Shown here: piece by piece, positions 20,750-28,517 of the stretch
Layout of the letters: each line of letters begins with the position of its first letter
Position numbering within the stretch: the first letter of the stretch is position 1
NCBI GenBank assembly: GCA_964611645.1
Contig: CAZTAO010000057.1
Span: 1 to 31,226, forward strand
DNA from: CAZTAO01 sp964611645
Lineage (GTDB): Bacteria; Armatimonadota; UBA5829
Direction of reading: 5' to 3'
Length of the DNA: 31,226 nt
Program-made: the position numbers and the translations under genes
The notes under the pieces: generated by a model
What the model saw: only the letters and a program-made list of their open reading frames with translations
Told to the model about the DNA's origin: nothing
Database searches by the model: none

Positions 20750-23173
20750 TCAGCCCAAAGTGAATGTCTGGCTTTCCTCGGTTTGAGGCCCAACAGCAGA
20801 TTCCTCGTCGTCCCTCCTCGGAATGACAGGAATCTTTCGCTCTCTGCTTTCCACTTTCTGCTCGACTCCCGACTGTGGACTGTCGACTGCCGACTGTTGA
20901 CCGTCCCGCAGCATCGTCTCCAACAAAAACACCGCCCCCGCCTTGTCGAGGGGTTGGTTGTTGTTGCCGCATTTTGGGGATTGGACGCAGCTTGGGCAGC
21001 CGTCTTCACAGGGGCAGCTTTCTATGCTTACCAGCGCGGCGGTGGCCAGTTGCTCGAACTCCTCGAATGCCGCTCTTGCCAGGCCGACTCCGCCGGGGTA
21101 GCCGTCGTATATGAAGACAGCGGGCAGGAACTCGACATCCGGGTGGCTGGGGTGGGAGACCCCGCCGATGTCGTTACGGTCGCACAGGGCATAGAGCGGC
21201 ATTATCCCGATGGCGTTGTGTTCCAGCGCATGGATGGAGCCGCCGAGGTCGAACGCCCTTCCGATCAGCCGGTTCTTGGCATCCATCGGCACCGCGAACC
21301 ACACCGCCTCAGTCTTGAGCAGTGTCTCCGGTAGGTCCAGCGGCTTGCGCTCCAGGACCTGGTCTGTGAAGAGGCGCTTCTTCATGTAGTGGGTGACCAT
21401 CGAGGAAACAGTCACATCCCCGAACCGCAGCGTGTACGGCCCGACCAGCTTTTCCTCGCGGACCGCGTCGACTACGATATGGGTGTCGGCGCTGGATACC
21501 GTGTAGTAGTCCACATCTGTCCGCTCGACAAAGACGGTCTTGTCCGCAAGTGAGAGCTTGTTGACCACGTAAGACTCCCCCGCGTGCAGGTAGATCGCGC
21601 CCTGGTGGAGGTTGGTGAAGACGTTGGACTCGTCCGCCGTGCCCATCACAACCCCGCCCTGGTCGATGGAGACTATGTTGTATGTCACCCCCGACGCCGA
21701 CCGTATGTTGACCTCTCCGGCGGGGTATCTGGTTCCGGTCCACAGCCACCTGCCCCGATACTCCACCAGCCCCATCTCCGCCAGGTTCCCCAGCACCTCC
21801 CACGCCTTCGCGCCGAAGTGCTTCTCCACCTCCGCATCGGTCAGTGGAAGCTCCTGGGCGGCGCACAGCAGGTGTCCGGCGAGCACGTAGGGGTTGCGCT
21901 GGTCGATGATCATCCGCTCGTGACCACCACTGAGGATATAGTTGGGGTCCCTCATCAGATACTGGTCCAGCGGGTTGTCCATCGCAATCAGAACAGCCAG
22001 TGAAGACTCCGTCCCACGCCCCGCGCGCCCTGCCTGCTGCCAGGTGCTTGCCACCGAGCCTGGGTAGCCGGTCAGGATAGCTGCGTCCAGCCCGCCGATG
22101 TCTACTCCCACCTCAAGCGCGGTGGTCGAGGTTACCCCAACAAGCTCCCCGCTGAACAACTGCCGCTCAATATCCCGCCGCTGTGCCGGAGTGTAGCCCG
22201 CGCGGTATGCCATGATCCTGTCTGCCAGCTCCGGGTGCCTCTTCTGCAACTCCGACCGCGAGTATCGCAGGATCAGTTCGGCGGTCTTGCGGGCGAGCGT
22301 GAATACAATAGTCCGAACCCCGAACCCCAGCAGCTTGGTGAATAGCTCGACCGCCTCCACGTTGGTGCTGCGTCTCTCATTGGTTCCAGTCATAAATGGC
22401 GGGTTCAGAAACGCGAAGACTTTTTCGCCGGTGGGGGAGCCGTCGTTATCCACCACCGACACTTCCTCCCCGATCAGTTCGCTCACCAGCCTGCCGGGGT
22501 CGTTCACTGTGGCTGAAGCGCAGATGAACTGCGGACTTGAGCCATAGTATTCGCAAACCCGTTTCAGCCGCCGGATGACATTCGCCACGTGAGACCCAAA
22601 CACCCCGCGGTACATGTGGACTTCGTCTATGACCACGTACTTGAGCTGGCTGAAGAAATACGACCAGGTGGTGTGGTAGGGCAGAATGCCGACGTGGAGC
22701 ATGTCGGGGTTTGTGAGCACAAGCTGCGCCACGCGCTTTGTGGCAGGGCGCTCGGAGCGCGGGGTATCGCCGTCGTAGGTGGCTGCGCTGAGCGAGTCCG
22801 TGAGCAAGGGCTTAAGCTTGCCAAGTTGGTCCTGGGCGAGGGCTTTGGTCGGGAAGAGCAGCAGTGCGCGGGCTTTGGGGTCTATCTCAAGGGCTTCAAG
22901 TATCGGGATCACATAAGATAGGCTCTTGCCGCTGGCTGTGGAGGTAACTGCCACCACATTGTGCCCCTCGCGGACGTGCGCCACAGCCTCGGCCTGGTGG
23001 GTGTAGAGCCGGTCGATCCCGGCAGACGCAAGAACGCCCCGCACCCTCGGAGAGAGTGGGGGCGCAACATCCGAATATTTTGGAGGCCGGGCGGGAATCC
23101 TCGCGACGTGGACAATGCTGCGCCTGTAGTCCCTCGACCTTCGCAAAGACTCTATAGCGCGATCGAGGCTCAC
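20750..23173 (-). CDS. DEAD/DEAH-box helicase with DUF1998/MZB zinc domain (MrfA/YprA-like)
   Basis: An ATP-dependent superfamily 2 helicase of 807 residues. Motif I is AVTSTASGKS (K83), motif II is DEVH (183-186), motif III is ASAT, and the second RecA lobe has TSTTALEVGVDIGG and QQAGRAGR. The C-terminal MZB/DUF1998 zinc domain has four cysteines in CPCEDGCPSCVQSPKC, then GNNNQPLDKAGAVFLLETM. Homologues of this architecture include Bacillus MrfA, which repairs mitomycin-induced damage. After the MZB domain is an extra tail of about 50 residues made of translated repeat DNA. GTG at 23173 has GGAG seven bases upstream; a TTG at 23188 would add five residues but has no clear site. Confidence 0.93.
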   Translation of the reverse strand: MSLDRAIESLRRSRDYRRSIVHVARIPARPPKYSDVAPPLSPRVRGVLASAGIDRLYTHQAEAVAHVREGHNVVAVTSTASGKSLSYVIPILEALEIDPKARALLLFPTKALAQDQLGKLKPLLTDSLSAATYDGDTPRSERPATKRVAQLVLTNPDMLHVGILPYHTTWSYFFSQLKYVVIDEVHMYRGVFGSHVANVIRRLKRVCEYYGSSPQFICASATVNDPGRLVSELIGEEVSVVDNDGSPTGEKVFAFLNPPFMTGTNERRSTNVEAVELFTKLLGFGVRTIVFTLARKTAELILRYSRSELQKRHPELADRIMAYRAGYTPAQRRDIERQLFSGELVGVTSTTALEVGVDIGGLDAAILTGYPGSVASTWQQAGRAGRGTESSLAVLIAMDNPLDQYLMRDPNYILSGGHERMIIDQRNPYVLAGHLLCAAQELPLTDAEVEKHFGAKAWEVLGNLAEMGLVEYRGRWLWTGTRYPAGEVNIRSASGVTYNIVSIDQGGVVMGTADESNVFTNLHQGAIYLHAGESYVVNKLSLADKTVFVERTDVDYYTVSSADTHIVVDAVREEKLVGPYTLRFGDVTVSSMVTHYMKKRLFTDQVLERKPLDLPETLLKTEAVWFAVPMDAKNRLIGRAFDLGGSIHALEHNAIGIMPLYALCDRNDIGGVSHPSHPDVEFLPAVFIYDGYPGGVGLARAAFEEFEQLATAALVSIESCPCEDGCPSCVQSPKCGNNNQPLDKAGAVFLLETMLRDGQQSAVDSPQSGVEQKVESRERKIPVIPRRDDEESAVGPQTEESQTFTLG
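20797..20827. repeat. GTCATTCCGAGG repeat inside the helicase gene
   Basis: A 31-base copy, one base different from that at 18663, lies on the minus strand inside the coding sequence and is read in frame as VIPRRDDEESA. It is the third full copy of this repeat in the window. Confidence 0.85.
20864..20898. repeat. Seven-base tandem repeat inside the helicase gene
   Basis: Five consecutive 7-base units of the form GACTNNN (GACTCCC, GACTGTG, GACTGTC, GACTGCC, GACTGTT). Read on the minus strand they encode part of the tail SAVDSPQSGV. Such GACTGTC-type tandem repeats are usually intergenic. Confidence 0.8.
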
Positions 23174-23211
23174 AGATTCACTCCACAAATCCCGGCCGAT
23201 GGAGAGCCGTT

Positions 23212-23289
23212 ATCACGAATACACGAAAGTCCGAAAGCACGAAAAAGGGGATTCACTTTCGTGTCTTCCACTCTTCGTGCTTTCGTGAT
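23212..23289. repeat. CACGAAAG inverted repeat cluster
   Basis: Nested inverted repeats: ATCACGAA (23212-23219) with TTCGTGAT (23282-23289), ACACGAAAGT (23221-23230) with ACTTTCGTGT (23255-23264), and AAAGCACGAA (23234-23243) with TTCGTGCTTT (23274-23283). It lies in the gap between the Met-Pro-Gly protein gene and the helicase gene, both on the minus strand, and could end the upstream transcript. Confidence 0.75.
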
Positions 23290-23320
23290 GAAACTATCCT
23301 TTGCCAGGAGGTCGCGTAAG

Positions 23321-24907
23321 CTACTTTTCCTGGACGATGATCACGTTGATCTGGGCTTTGCCCTTCTGCTGGCCTGAGCCGCCCATTCCCATAGCGCCGG
23401 CAGCGCCGGACATCGGGCCTGTCGGGGGCATCATTCCACCCGTCGGGTTCATATCGCTGAATCCGCCGCCCATATCAGGCATGCCAGGCATTCCAGGTCG
23501 CGCAGGCATCGGGACGTTTCCGGCAGGACCGGGTACCATCGCTCCAGGCATTGTAGCGCCAGGCCCCATTCCGGGCATCATCCCGCCGGGTCCCATGCCA
23601 GGCATATTCGCGCCAGGCATCGGAGGACCGTCCATACCACCCGGCATGCTTGCCCCGGGTCCCATCCCCGGCATCATCGCGCCAGGCATACCACCCATTC
23701 CAGGCATCATCGCACCCGGCATGCCACCGGGCATACTCGCTCCAGGTCCCATTCCAGGCATCATGCCTGCGCCTGCTCCGGTCGGGCCGAGCACGTTCGC
23801 GCCCTGGACCATAATCGCGGGGAACTCGATGTTGAGTTCTCTGCGGATGGCGCGGTTTTCGTTGTAGGCGAAGTAGGTGACCGACTTAACAACGATCTGA
23901 GCGCCCGGTGCGCTCTGCACGCCGGTGAACCGGATCAGACCGTTGCCCTTCAGCTCAGACTCGATCTTCGCGCATTCCCGCCCGTCCTGCCATTCAAAGC
24001 CGGTCAGGGTGGCGGTGCCGTCGAGAGCAACCAGGTCGGTCAGGCCCTCGAGCTTGAGGTTCATTTTGTCCGGCCAGGTATCGCCCGTCTTGACTGGCGT
24101 AGTAGGCAGCACCTGGAGGATGTCCATAACGTTGACGTTCTTGTTCTTGCCGCCGACAACATCCGGGTCGGTCACACTGCCGAACTTGTTCAGCAGCCGG
24201 TAGACCTGCGGGGCCTTGTTGAACGCTGTGTAGAGTGGCTGTCTGCCGCCGTAGTAGCTGATGTAGGCGCTGTTGCCCACTTTGTAGCGCATAAGTCGCA
24301 GCCCGTCCGGCTGAACATCTTCAACGCTCTGGCTGAGGCGGAACTCACCGCTCATCCGCAGGGTATCCATGGTGGGGTTGTCGGACGAATCCAGCAGAGC
24401 CACTTTGGACTGCACTATATACAGGTTTTGCTGCCCGTAGGGCAGTTTGTAGAAGAGCAGTATGCCGGGCTCGGAGCTTGACCTGTCGATGGTGTTCTTG
24501 ACATTGACCGTAACTCTGGTCTTGTCCACGGTATTGCCACTGGCATCGTGGATATGCAGGGACAGTACGTGCTGGCCGTCGCCGATGAGTCTACCCGTGC
24601 GGTCGTCGGAGGACGTGAAGAACGGCGCCTTGGTGTTCCAGATGAACGTGGTCTGGTCGCCGCTGGTCGTGATAGTGTCCGAAGCCTGATCGGTGGCTGT
24701 GATGAGCTGAAGGTCATCGCCCATAACCAGGTCCAGGGAAACATATCCGTCTTTGGGCAACGCCGCCGATGGGAACACGAACTTGATGTTCTCCTTGACG
24801 GTCTGCCCATCGGTGGGGGACATAAGTGTTAGTGCGCTCGCCATCTGCCCACAAAGCGCCATCAGCGCCAGCACCAAAACCGCTGCTCTGAGCATAGTTC
24901 TAGCCAT
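23321..24907 (-). CDS. Secreted Ig-like protein with a long Met-Pro-Gly-rich C-terminal repeat region
   Basis: 528 residues. Signal peptide about 1-25 (ending ASA). An Ig-like domain follows (LTLMSPTDGQTVKENIKFVF and the QHVLSLHIHDASGNTVD strand). The middle (about 150-370) is an unrecognised globular region. From about residue 378 to 510 the protein is a low-complexity array of MPGM, GPGASMPGG and MPGAMMPGMG units with almost no charge, ending in a short charged tail (KAQINVIIVQEK). ATG at 24907 has AAGGAG seven bases upstream; the GTG six bases earlier is too close to it. No metal-binding His or Cys clusters are in the array. Function unknown; a surface or aggregation-prone protein is possible. 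Confidence 0.7.
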   Translation of the reverse strand: MARTMLRAAVLVLALMALCGQMASALTLMSPTDGQTVKENIKFVFPSAALPKDGYVSLDLVMGDDLQLITATDQASDTITTSGDQTTFIWNTKAPFFTSSDDRTGRLIGDGQHVLSLHIHDASGNTVDKTRVTVNVKNTIDRSSSEPGILLFYKLPYGQQNLYIVQSKVALLDSSDNPTMDTLRMSGEFRLSQSVEDVQPDGLRLMRYKVGNSAYISYYGGRQPLYTAFNKAPQVYRLLNKFGSVTDPDVVGGKNKNVNVMDILQVLPTTPVKTGDTWPDKMNLKLEGLTDLVALDGTATLTGFEWQDGRECAKIESELKGNGLIRFTGVQSAPGAQIVVKSVTYFAYNENRAIRRELNIEFPAIMVQGANVLGPTGAGAGMMPGMGPGASMPGGMPGAMMPGMGGMPGAMMPGMGPGASMPGGMDGPPMPGANMPGMGPGGMMPGMGPGATMPGAMVPGPAGNVPMPARPGMPGMPDMGGGFSDMNPTGGMMPPTGPMSGAAGAMGMGGSGQQKGKAQINVIIVQEK

Positions 24908-25066
24908 CGCCACGCTCCTTCAAAAACCGAAGTCCGGAGTCCCGTGACCCCGTCTCTATCCACAGCCTCCATTGAGGCTCAAAACCGCGCATTACCGGCA
25001 ACCTGCTGCCGCAAATATGCACAAACTCATACCCCACGAAAACCAACCTCGCGGGTACTCACCGCA

Positions 25067-25095
25067 ATGATACTACAGATATGCGCGCTAGTCAA
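25067..25095 (-). promoter_or_regulatory. Sigma70-type promoter for the Met-Pro-Gly protein gene
   Basis: On the minus strand TTGACT (25090-25095), a 17-base spacer, then TATCAT (25067-25072). The leader to the ATG at 24907 would be about 150 bases, unusually long for this window. Confidence 0.6.
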
Positions 25096-25126
25096 CGCGA
25101 AATTGCTCAGTCTTCGTGAGAAACTC

Positions 25127-25209
25127 CCTCTCCCCGGCCCCGCGGGGAGAGGTGTTGCCCGAAAGCAGACCCTAGCGGAGCGGGGCTGCGATAGGGTTGG
25201 GGTGAGGGG
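25127..25209. repeat. CCCTC...GGGTGAGGG element, copy in the long intergenic region
   Basis: Stem CCTCTCCCC (25127-25135) with GGGGAGAGG (25144-25152), then CCCGAAAGCAGACC...GGGGCTGCGATAGGG and GGGGTGAGGGG. The interior agrees with the 14253 copy. It is flanked by the two GTCAACGCGAAA copies. Confidence 0.75.
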
Positions 25210-25300
25210 TACGCACTATCTGGCGCACATGGTACTCATCATTGCTGAACAGATACGTCAACGCGAAAACAACTTGCCACATATAATGTATGGCAATAGC

Positions 25301-26593
25301 TCAACGACGCGCCTTGAACCTCGGCGCCGGGAAAACTGCCTTGTCGAACATATACTTCTGCAGGGTTTCCTTGGCTCCCGCGGGCTGATTGTCGATGTAG
25401 TCGGCTTCCCAGAAGAGAATCTGCTTAGCTCCCAGATTCTTGGCGTCTGCGTAGGCAGTGTCGAACGAAGCCTGGTCCCCGGGCACCCAACCGAAGTACC
25501 ACACATCCACCTTATCCCCGACCAGCTTCTTCAGGTAGTTGTAGGCCATTGCGGGGGTGCCGCCGTTCTTGTAGTATCCTGTCGCGATTGCCGCATCCAT
25601 CAGCCCTTCCCGCGACCATGTTCCCACATCCAGCAGCAGCCCGAGGAGGTTGTCGGCGTAAGCGCTCTGCGCGCCCCGGTATCCCCACGGGTGCTGCACC
25701 ATCACGACCAGCGGCAGGTCAGGCTTCTCAGCCTTGAGGTATCTGCTCACCATCCGCATAAACTCGGTGATCGGTTGAGAACGATACGACACCCACCTGG
25801 GATCGTCATTTGGGATGTCGTGAGGGTCAACGCCATACTTCTGCTTGAACCCATCGATCATCGGTTTCTCATATCCGAAGTCGGCCACGCCTTTGGCGTC
25901 CACCTGGGGGTTGTCGCGGACATCGCCAGTCCTGATCCAGTCCAGGAACACCCCGTCAACGTCGTACTTGGTGACAACTTCCTTTATGATATCAAGCTTG
26001 TGCTCGCGGACCTGCGGAAATGCGAAGCTGAGTTGGGAATGGTAGGGCCGGCCGTCTCTGCGGATCCACCTGAACTGCGGGTTCTTTGTGGCAAATCGGC
26101 TCTGCCAGCCGTAGCCGTGGTCGTCTTCGTTAATGGAGAACCAGGCGTGGACCTCGATCCCTATCTTGTGGCCGTATCTCACGGCCTCTTTCAGCGAATC
26201 GAATTCCCCATAGTGGTACCGCGCCGCCATCTTTTCCAGGACTGCGGGGTTGGGGCTTGCGTTGGCGGCATCTTCCGGCTTGGGGTCAAAGTAGTTGTCG
26301 CCGGGAGTGGGGGACCCCATCGGGTCGCGGAGCTTGCTGGGGTAGAGTGACCTGCCGGAGTCCAGCACCCGCCAATATATCTTCGACCACCCCGCCGCCT
26401 TGCACATGTCCAGCATATGCCGCACGCCCTCAGCGCCGGTGTCTACGCCGTCTTTGAGCACCCAGTCGGAGTGGGTGAGCGGAGAACTAAGAATGAGCTT
26501 ATCCGGCGCGGGCGGGTCCTGGCCTCTGACCATAGCAAACGCTCCCATCGCAAAAACTATGCCTATAGAAATCGTAGAAACCCATTTTCTCAA
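25301..26593 (-). CDS. Secreted GHL10-like glycosidase family protein
   Basis: 430 residues with a signal peptide (about 1-24). The fold is a (beta/alpha)8 barrel of the GHL10/DUF187 type: EAVRYGHKIGIEVHAWFSIN, then the hallmark KYDVDGVFLDWIR, then LPLVVMVQHPWG, and a last strand QILFWEAD. The acids D and E in DGVFLDW and WFSINEDD are candidates for catalysis. The start is a TTG at 26593 with CGAGGTG eight bases upstream; an ATG is not available without losing the signal peptide. It is divergent from the similar gene at 26811, with 217 bases between them. Catalytic activity is inferred from family resemblance. Confidence 0.8.
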   Translation of the reverse strand: MRKWVSTISIGIVFAMGAFAMVRGQDPPAPDKLILSSPLTHSDWVLKDGVDTGAEGVRHMLDMCKAAGWSKIYWRVLDSGRSLYPSKLRDPMGSPTPGDNYFDPKPEDAANASPNPAVLEKMAARYHYGEFDSLKEAVRYGHKIGIEVHAWFSINEDDHGYGWQSRFATKNPQFRWIRRDGRPYHSQLSFAFPQVREHKLDIIKEVVTKYDVDGVFLDWIRTGDVRDNPQVDAKGVADFGYEKPMIDGFKQKYGVDPHDIPNDDPRWVSYRSQPITEFMRMVSRYLKAEKPDLPLVVMVQHPWGYRGAQSAYADNLLGLLLDVGTWSREGLMDAAIATGYYKNGGTPAMAYNYLKKLVGDKVDVWYFGWVPGDQASFDTAYADAKNLGAKQILFWEADYIDNQPAGAKETLQKYMFDKAVFPAPRFKARR

Positions 26594-26626
26594 TTGAACA
26601 CCTCGGATTATTGCTACTATAGTCGT

Positions 26627-26655
26627 AGTCTAGCAGGATGGCCAAGGCAGGTCAA
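26627..26655 (-). promoter_or_regulatory. Candidate promoter for the minus-strand GHL10-like gene
   Basis: On the minus strand TTGACC (26650-26655), a 17-base spacer and TAGACT (26627-26632) preceded by TGC, an extended -10. It gives a leader of about 25-30 bases. Confidence 0.5.
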
Positions 26656-26691
26656 GCGGGGCAGCGGATACTGGGTGATGGGCGATAGGCC

Positions 26692-26738
26692 AACCCCGCA
26701 GGGGTTTCGTAAGGGCAGCACGGGGCTTCAGCCCCGTG
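26692..26738. repeat. Pair of short hairpins in the divergent promoter region
   Basis: AACCCC (26692-26697) with GGGGTT (26701-26706), loop GCA, and CACGGGGC (26719-26726) with GCCCCGTG (26731-26738), loop TTCA. Both wordings look like dispersed repeat types, and no third copy occurs here. Confidence 0.6.
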
Positions 26739-26745
26739 TGACGTA

Positions 26746-26775
26746 TTGCATTCCTCACTCAACTGGTGCTACCAT
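26746..26775 (+). promoter_or_regulatory. Weak candidate promoter for the plus-strand GHL10-like gene
   Basis: TTGCAT (26746-26751), an 18-base spacer and TACCAT (26770-26775) preceded by TGC, an extended -10. It lies 35 bases before the ATG at 26811. Confidence 0.35.
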
Positions 26776-26810
26776 ACGCCTGAAAGCAATTCGGCGAATT
26801 GGAGCGAACT

Positions 26811-28517
26811 ATGAGAACGTATCTCTTGATCGGAGTGATCGCTATGGCAATAATGTCATCGTGCGTGGCTGCCGAAGTGCCCGCCAACCGCATGCTCGGC
26901 AGGCAGTTCGTGCTCAATGTGGACTGCAACGACTACGACTACTTCGCCACCCCTGGCAAGGCGCAGGAGTGGATCCGGTGGAATTTCCGGACAATGGTCA
27001 AAGGCGGCGCGGATGTTCTGATCGCGGACGTCGCCCTGCCGGACGTTGTTGAGACCATCAACACCCCCACCGGTGAGATCATCGGCGCAAGGCTGCCGTC
27101 GAGCAGGCGTTACAACACGGTCAAGGAACTCTCCGCCCAGTATACGGATGTCCTCCGGCTGGCCTGCGATGAGGGGCACCGGGGTGGGACGCTGGTGCTG
27201 GCCGGGATGAGAATGAGCGATGCCCACCACGGCGCCGCCTGGCAGGCAACCTCCGACAGCGAGCTTTTCGGCAAGTTCACCCTGGACCACCCGGAGTGGT
27301 GTAACACGTGGGAGGACGGCAGCAAGGATGCCACCCTCAACTACGCGGTGCCGGAGGTGCAGGCGCATCGGCTGGCAATCCTGCGGGAGATGGCCCTCAA
27401 CTACGACATCGACGGCATCGAGCTGGACTGGATGCGGTGGTGCAGGCATTTCCCGGCGGGAAGACAGCGGCAGTACCTGGATGATATGACTAAGTTTGTA
27501 GAAGAAGCTCGCAAAATGCTTGACGACGTCGCCAAGATCAAGGGTGTCGACCGGATGATCCTCGGACACAGGACCGCCCCCACAATGGAAGAGAACCTCA
27601 ACATGGGCTGCGACGTGCCCACCTGGATGAAGCTGGGCTATGCGGACTTCGTCTCCCCGATGGACTTCCTCTTCGCCGACCCCAATATCAAGGTCGATGA
27701 ATACGTCAACGCCGCCAAAGGCACGGATTGCCTGGTCTACCCGACCATCCAGGCCAAATACAGTATGGGCAGAATGTATGACGACAACAACCTCTACGAG
27801 GGCAAGGACAACCACCGCGCGGTAACTGTGACCTCGCTGGATATGGTAAGAGCGCTGGCCTACAACTCATTCGCGTGGGGAGCTTACGGCGGGTCGAGCT
27901 TCAATATCTACCTCTGGACTCCCGAGACCACCAAATTCCACTCCCAGACCATAGCCATAGCCTCCGACCCCAAGCTGGCCACCGCCGGCCCAAGGCATTA
28001 CATGTTCTTGCCGGTCTGGAAGAGGCCTGGCAACTCATCGCCGACAGGCCGCGAGAACGCCCAGAGCCTCACGTTCGGGCCGGACACGGTGGGCAAGCGG
28101 CAACCGTTCGTGTTCCGAATGGCCGACGGCCGGAAAGGCGAGAAGCTCAAAGGTACAATGAGCTTCCGGTTCTACGACGGCACGCGGGCTGACGAATTCA
28201 GCATCGACCTCAACGGCAAGCCCATCCCGGCCAGCCTCATCAAGACCGAGTTCCAGCCCAACGGCGAGCCGTTCGATGAGGGCACGGGCGACGACCATCT
28301 CCCGGTCCTCAAGACCCCGCCCTTCGACCACAGCACCCCCTTCATCTGGCCCGCCAACGTCCGCTATCACATAGACCTGTCCAAATGCCCCCCATTCAAA
28401 GGCGACAACGAACTGGGCATAACCCTAATCAAGAAAGACCCCACATCAGACAAAACCCCGGTAATGGAAGCGCTGGAGATCAGAGTAACGGCACCGGTGA
28501 CTAAGGTGAAGAAGTAG
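26811..28517 (+). CDS. Secreted glycosidase-like protein, GHL10-related barrel plus C-terminal beta domain
   Basis: 568 residues with a signal peptide (about 1-22). The barrel has NYDIDGIELDWMRW (a close match to the DGVFLDW strand of the divergent gene) and the ADFVSPMDFLF strand. An unusual charged segment, VEEARKMLDDVAKIKG, follows the first motif. The C-terminal 150 residues look like a beta-sandwich (FRFYDGTRADEFSIDLNG). The ATG at 26811 has GGAG at 26801; a TTG 12 bases upstream is less likely. The pair of divergent relatives suggests an old duplication with inversion. Substrate unknown. Confidence 0.75.
   Translation: MRTYLLIGVIAMAIMSSCVAAEVPANRMLGRQFVLNVDCNDYDYFATPGKAQEWIRWNFRTMVKGGADVLIADVALPDVVETINTPTGEIIGARLPSSRRYNTVKELSAQYTDVLRLACDEGHRGGTLVLAGMRMSDAHHGAAWQATSDSELFGKFTLDHPEWCNTWEDGSKDATLNYAVPEVQAHRLAILREMALNYDIDGIELDWMRWCRHFPAGRQRQYLDDMTKFVEEARKMLDDVAKIKGVDRMILGHRTAPTMEENLNMGCDVPTWMKLGYADFVSPMDFLFADPNIKVDEYVNAAKGTDCLVYPTIQAKYSMGRMYDDNNLYEGKDNHRAVTVTSLDMVRALAYNSFAWGAYGGSSFNIYLWTPETTKFHSQTIAIASDPKLATAGPRHYMFLPVWKRPGNSSPTGRENAQSLTFGPDTVGKRQPFVFRMADGRKGEKLKGTMSFRFYDGTRADEFSIDLNGKPIPASLIKTEFQPNGEPFDEGTGDDHLPVLKTPPFDHSTPFIWPANVRYHIDLSKCPPFKGDNELGITLIKKDPTSDKTPVMEALEIRVTAPVTKVKK

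Larger units (their letters stand above)
24908..25300 (-). other. Long intergenic region with promoter and repeat, no gene
   Basis: About 390 bases separate two minus-strand genes. It contains a promoter (25067-25095), a CCCTC element (25127-25209) and two copies of GTCAACGCGAAA (25091-25102 and 25257-25268). A TATAAT at 25282-25287 on the plus strand has no -35 partner. I see no credible reading frame. Confidence 0.6.

Noticed and set aside
25282..25287. TATAAT as a plus-strand promoter
   Set aside because: No acceptable -35 hexamer lies at 16-19 bases upstream, and it would only give antisense transcription of the GHL10-like gene.
24944..26350. 468-codon open frame on the plus strand
   Set aside because: It is antisense to the GHL10-like gene and runs through the intergenic CCCTC repeat; it has no promoter or ribosome binding site and no domain pattern.
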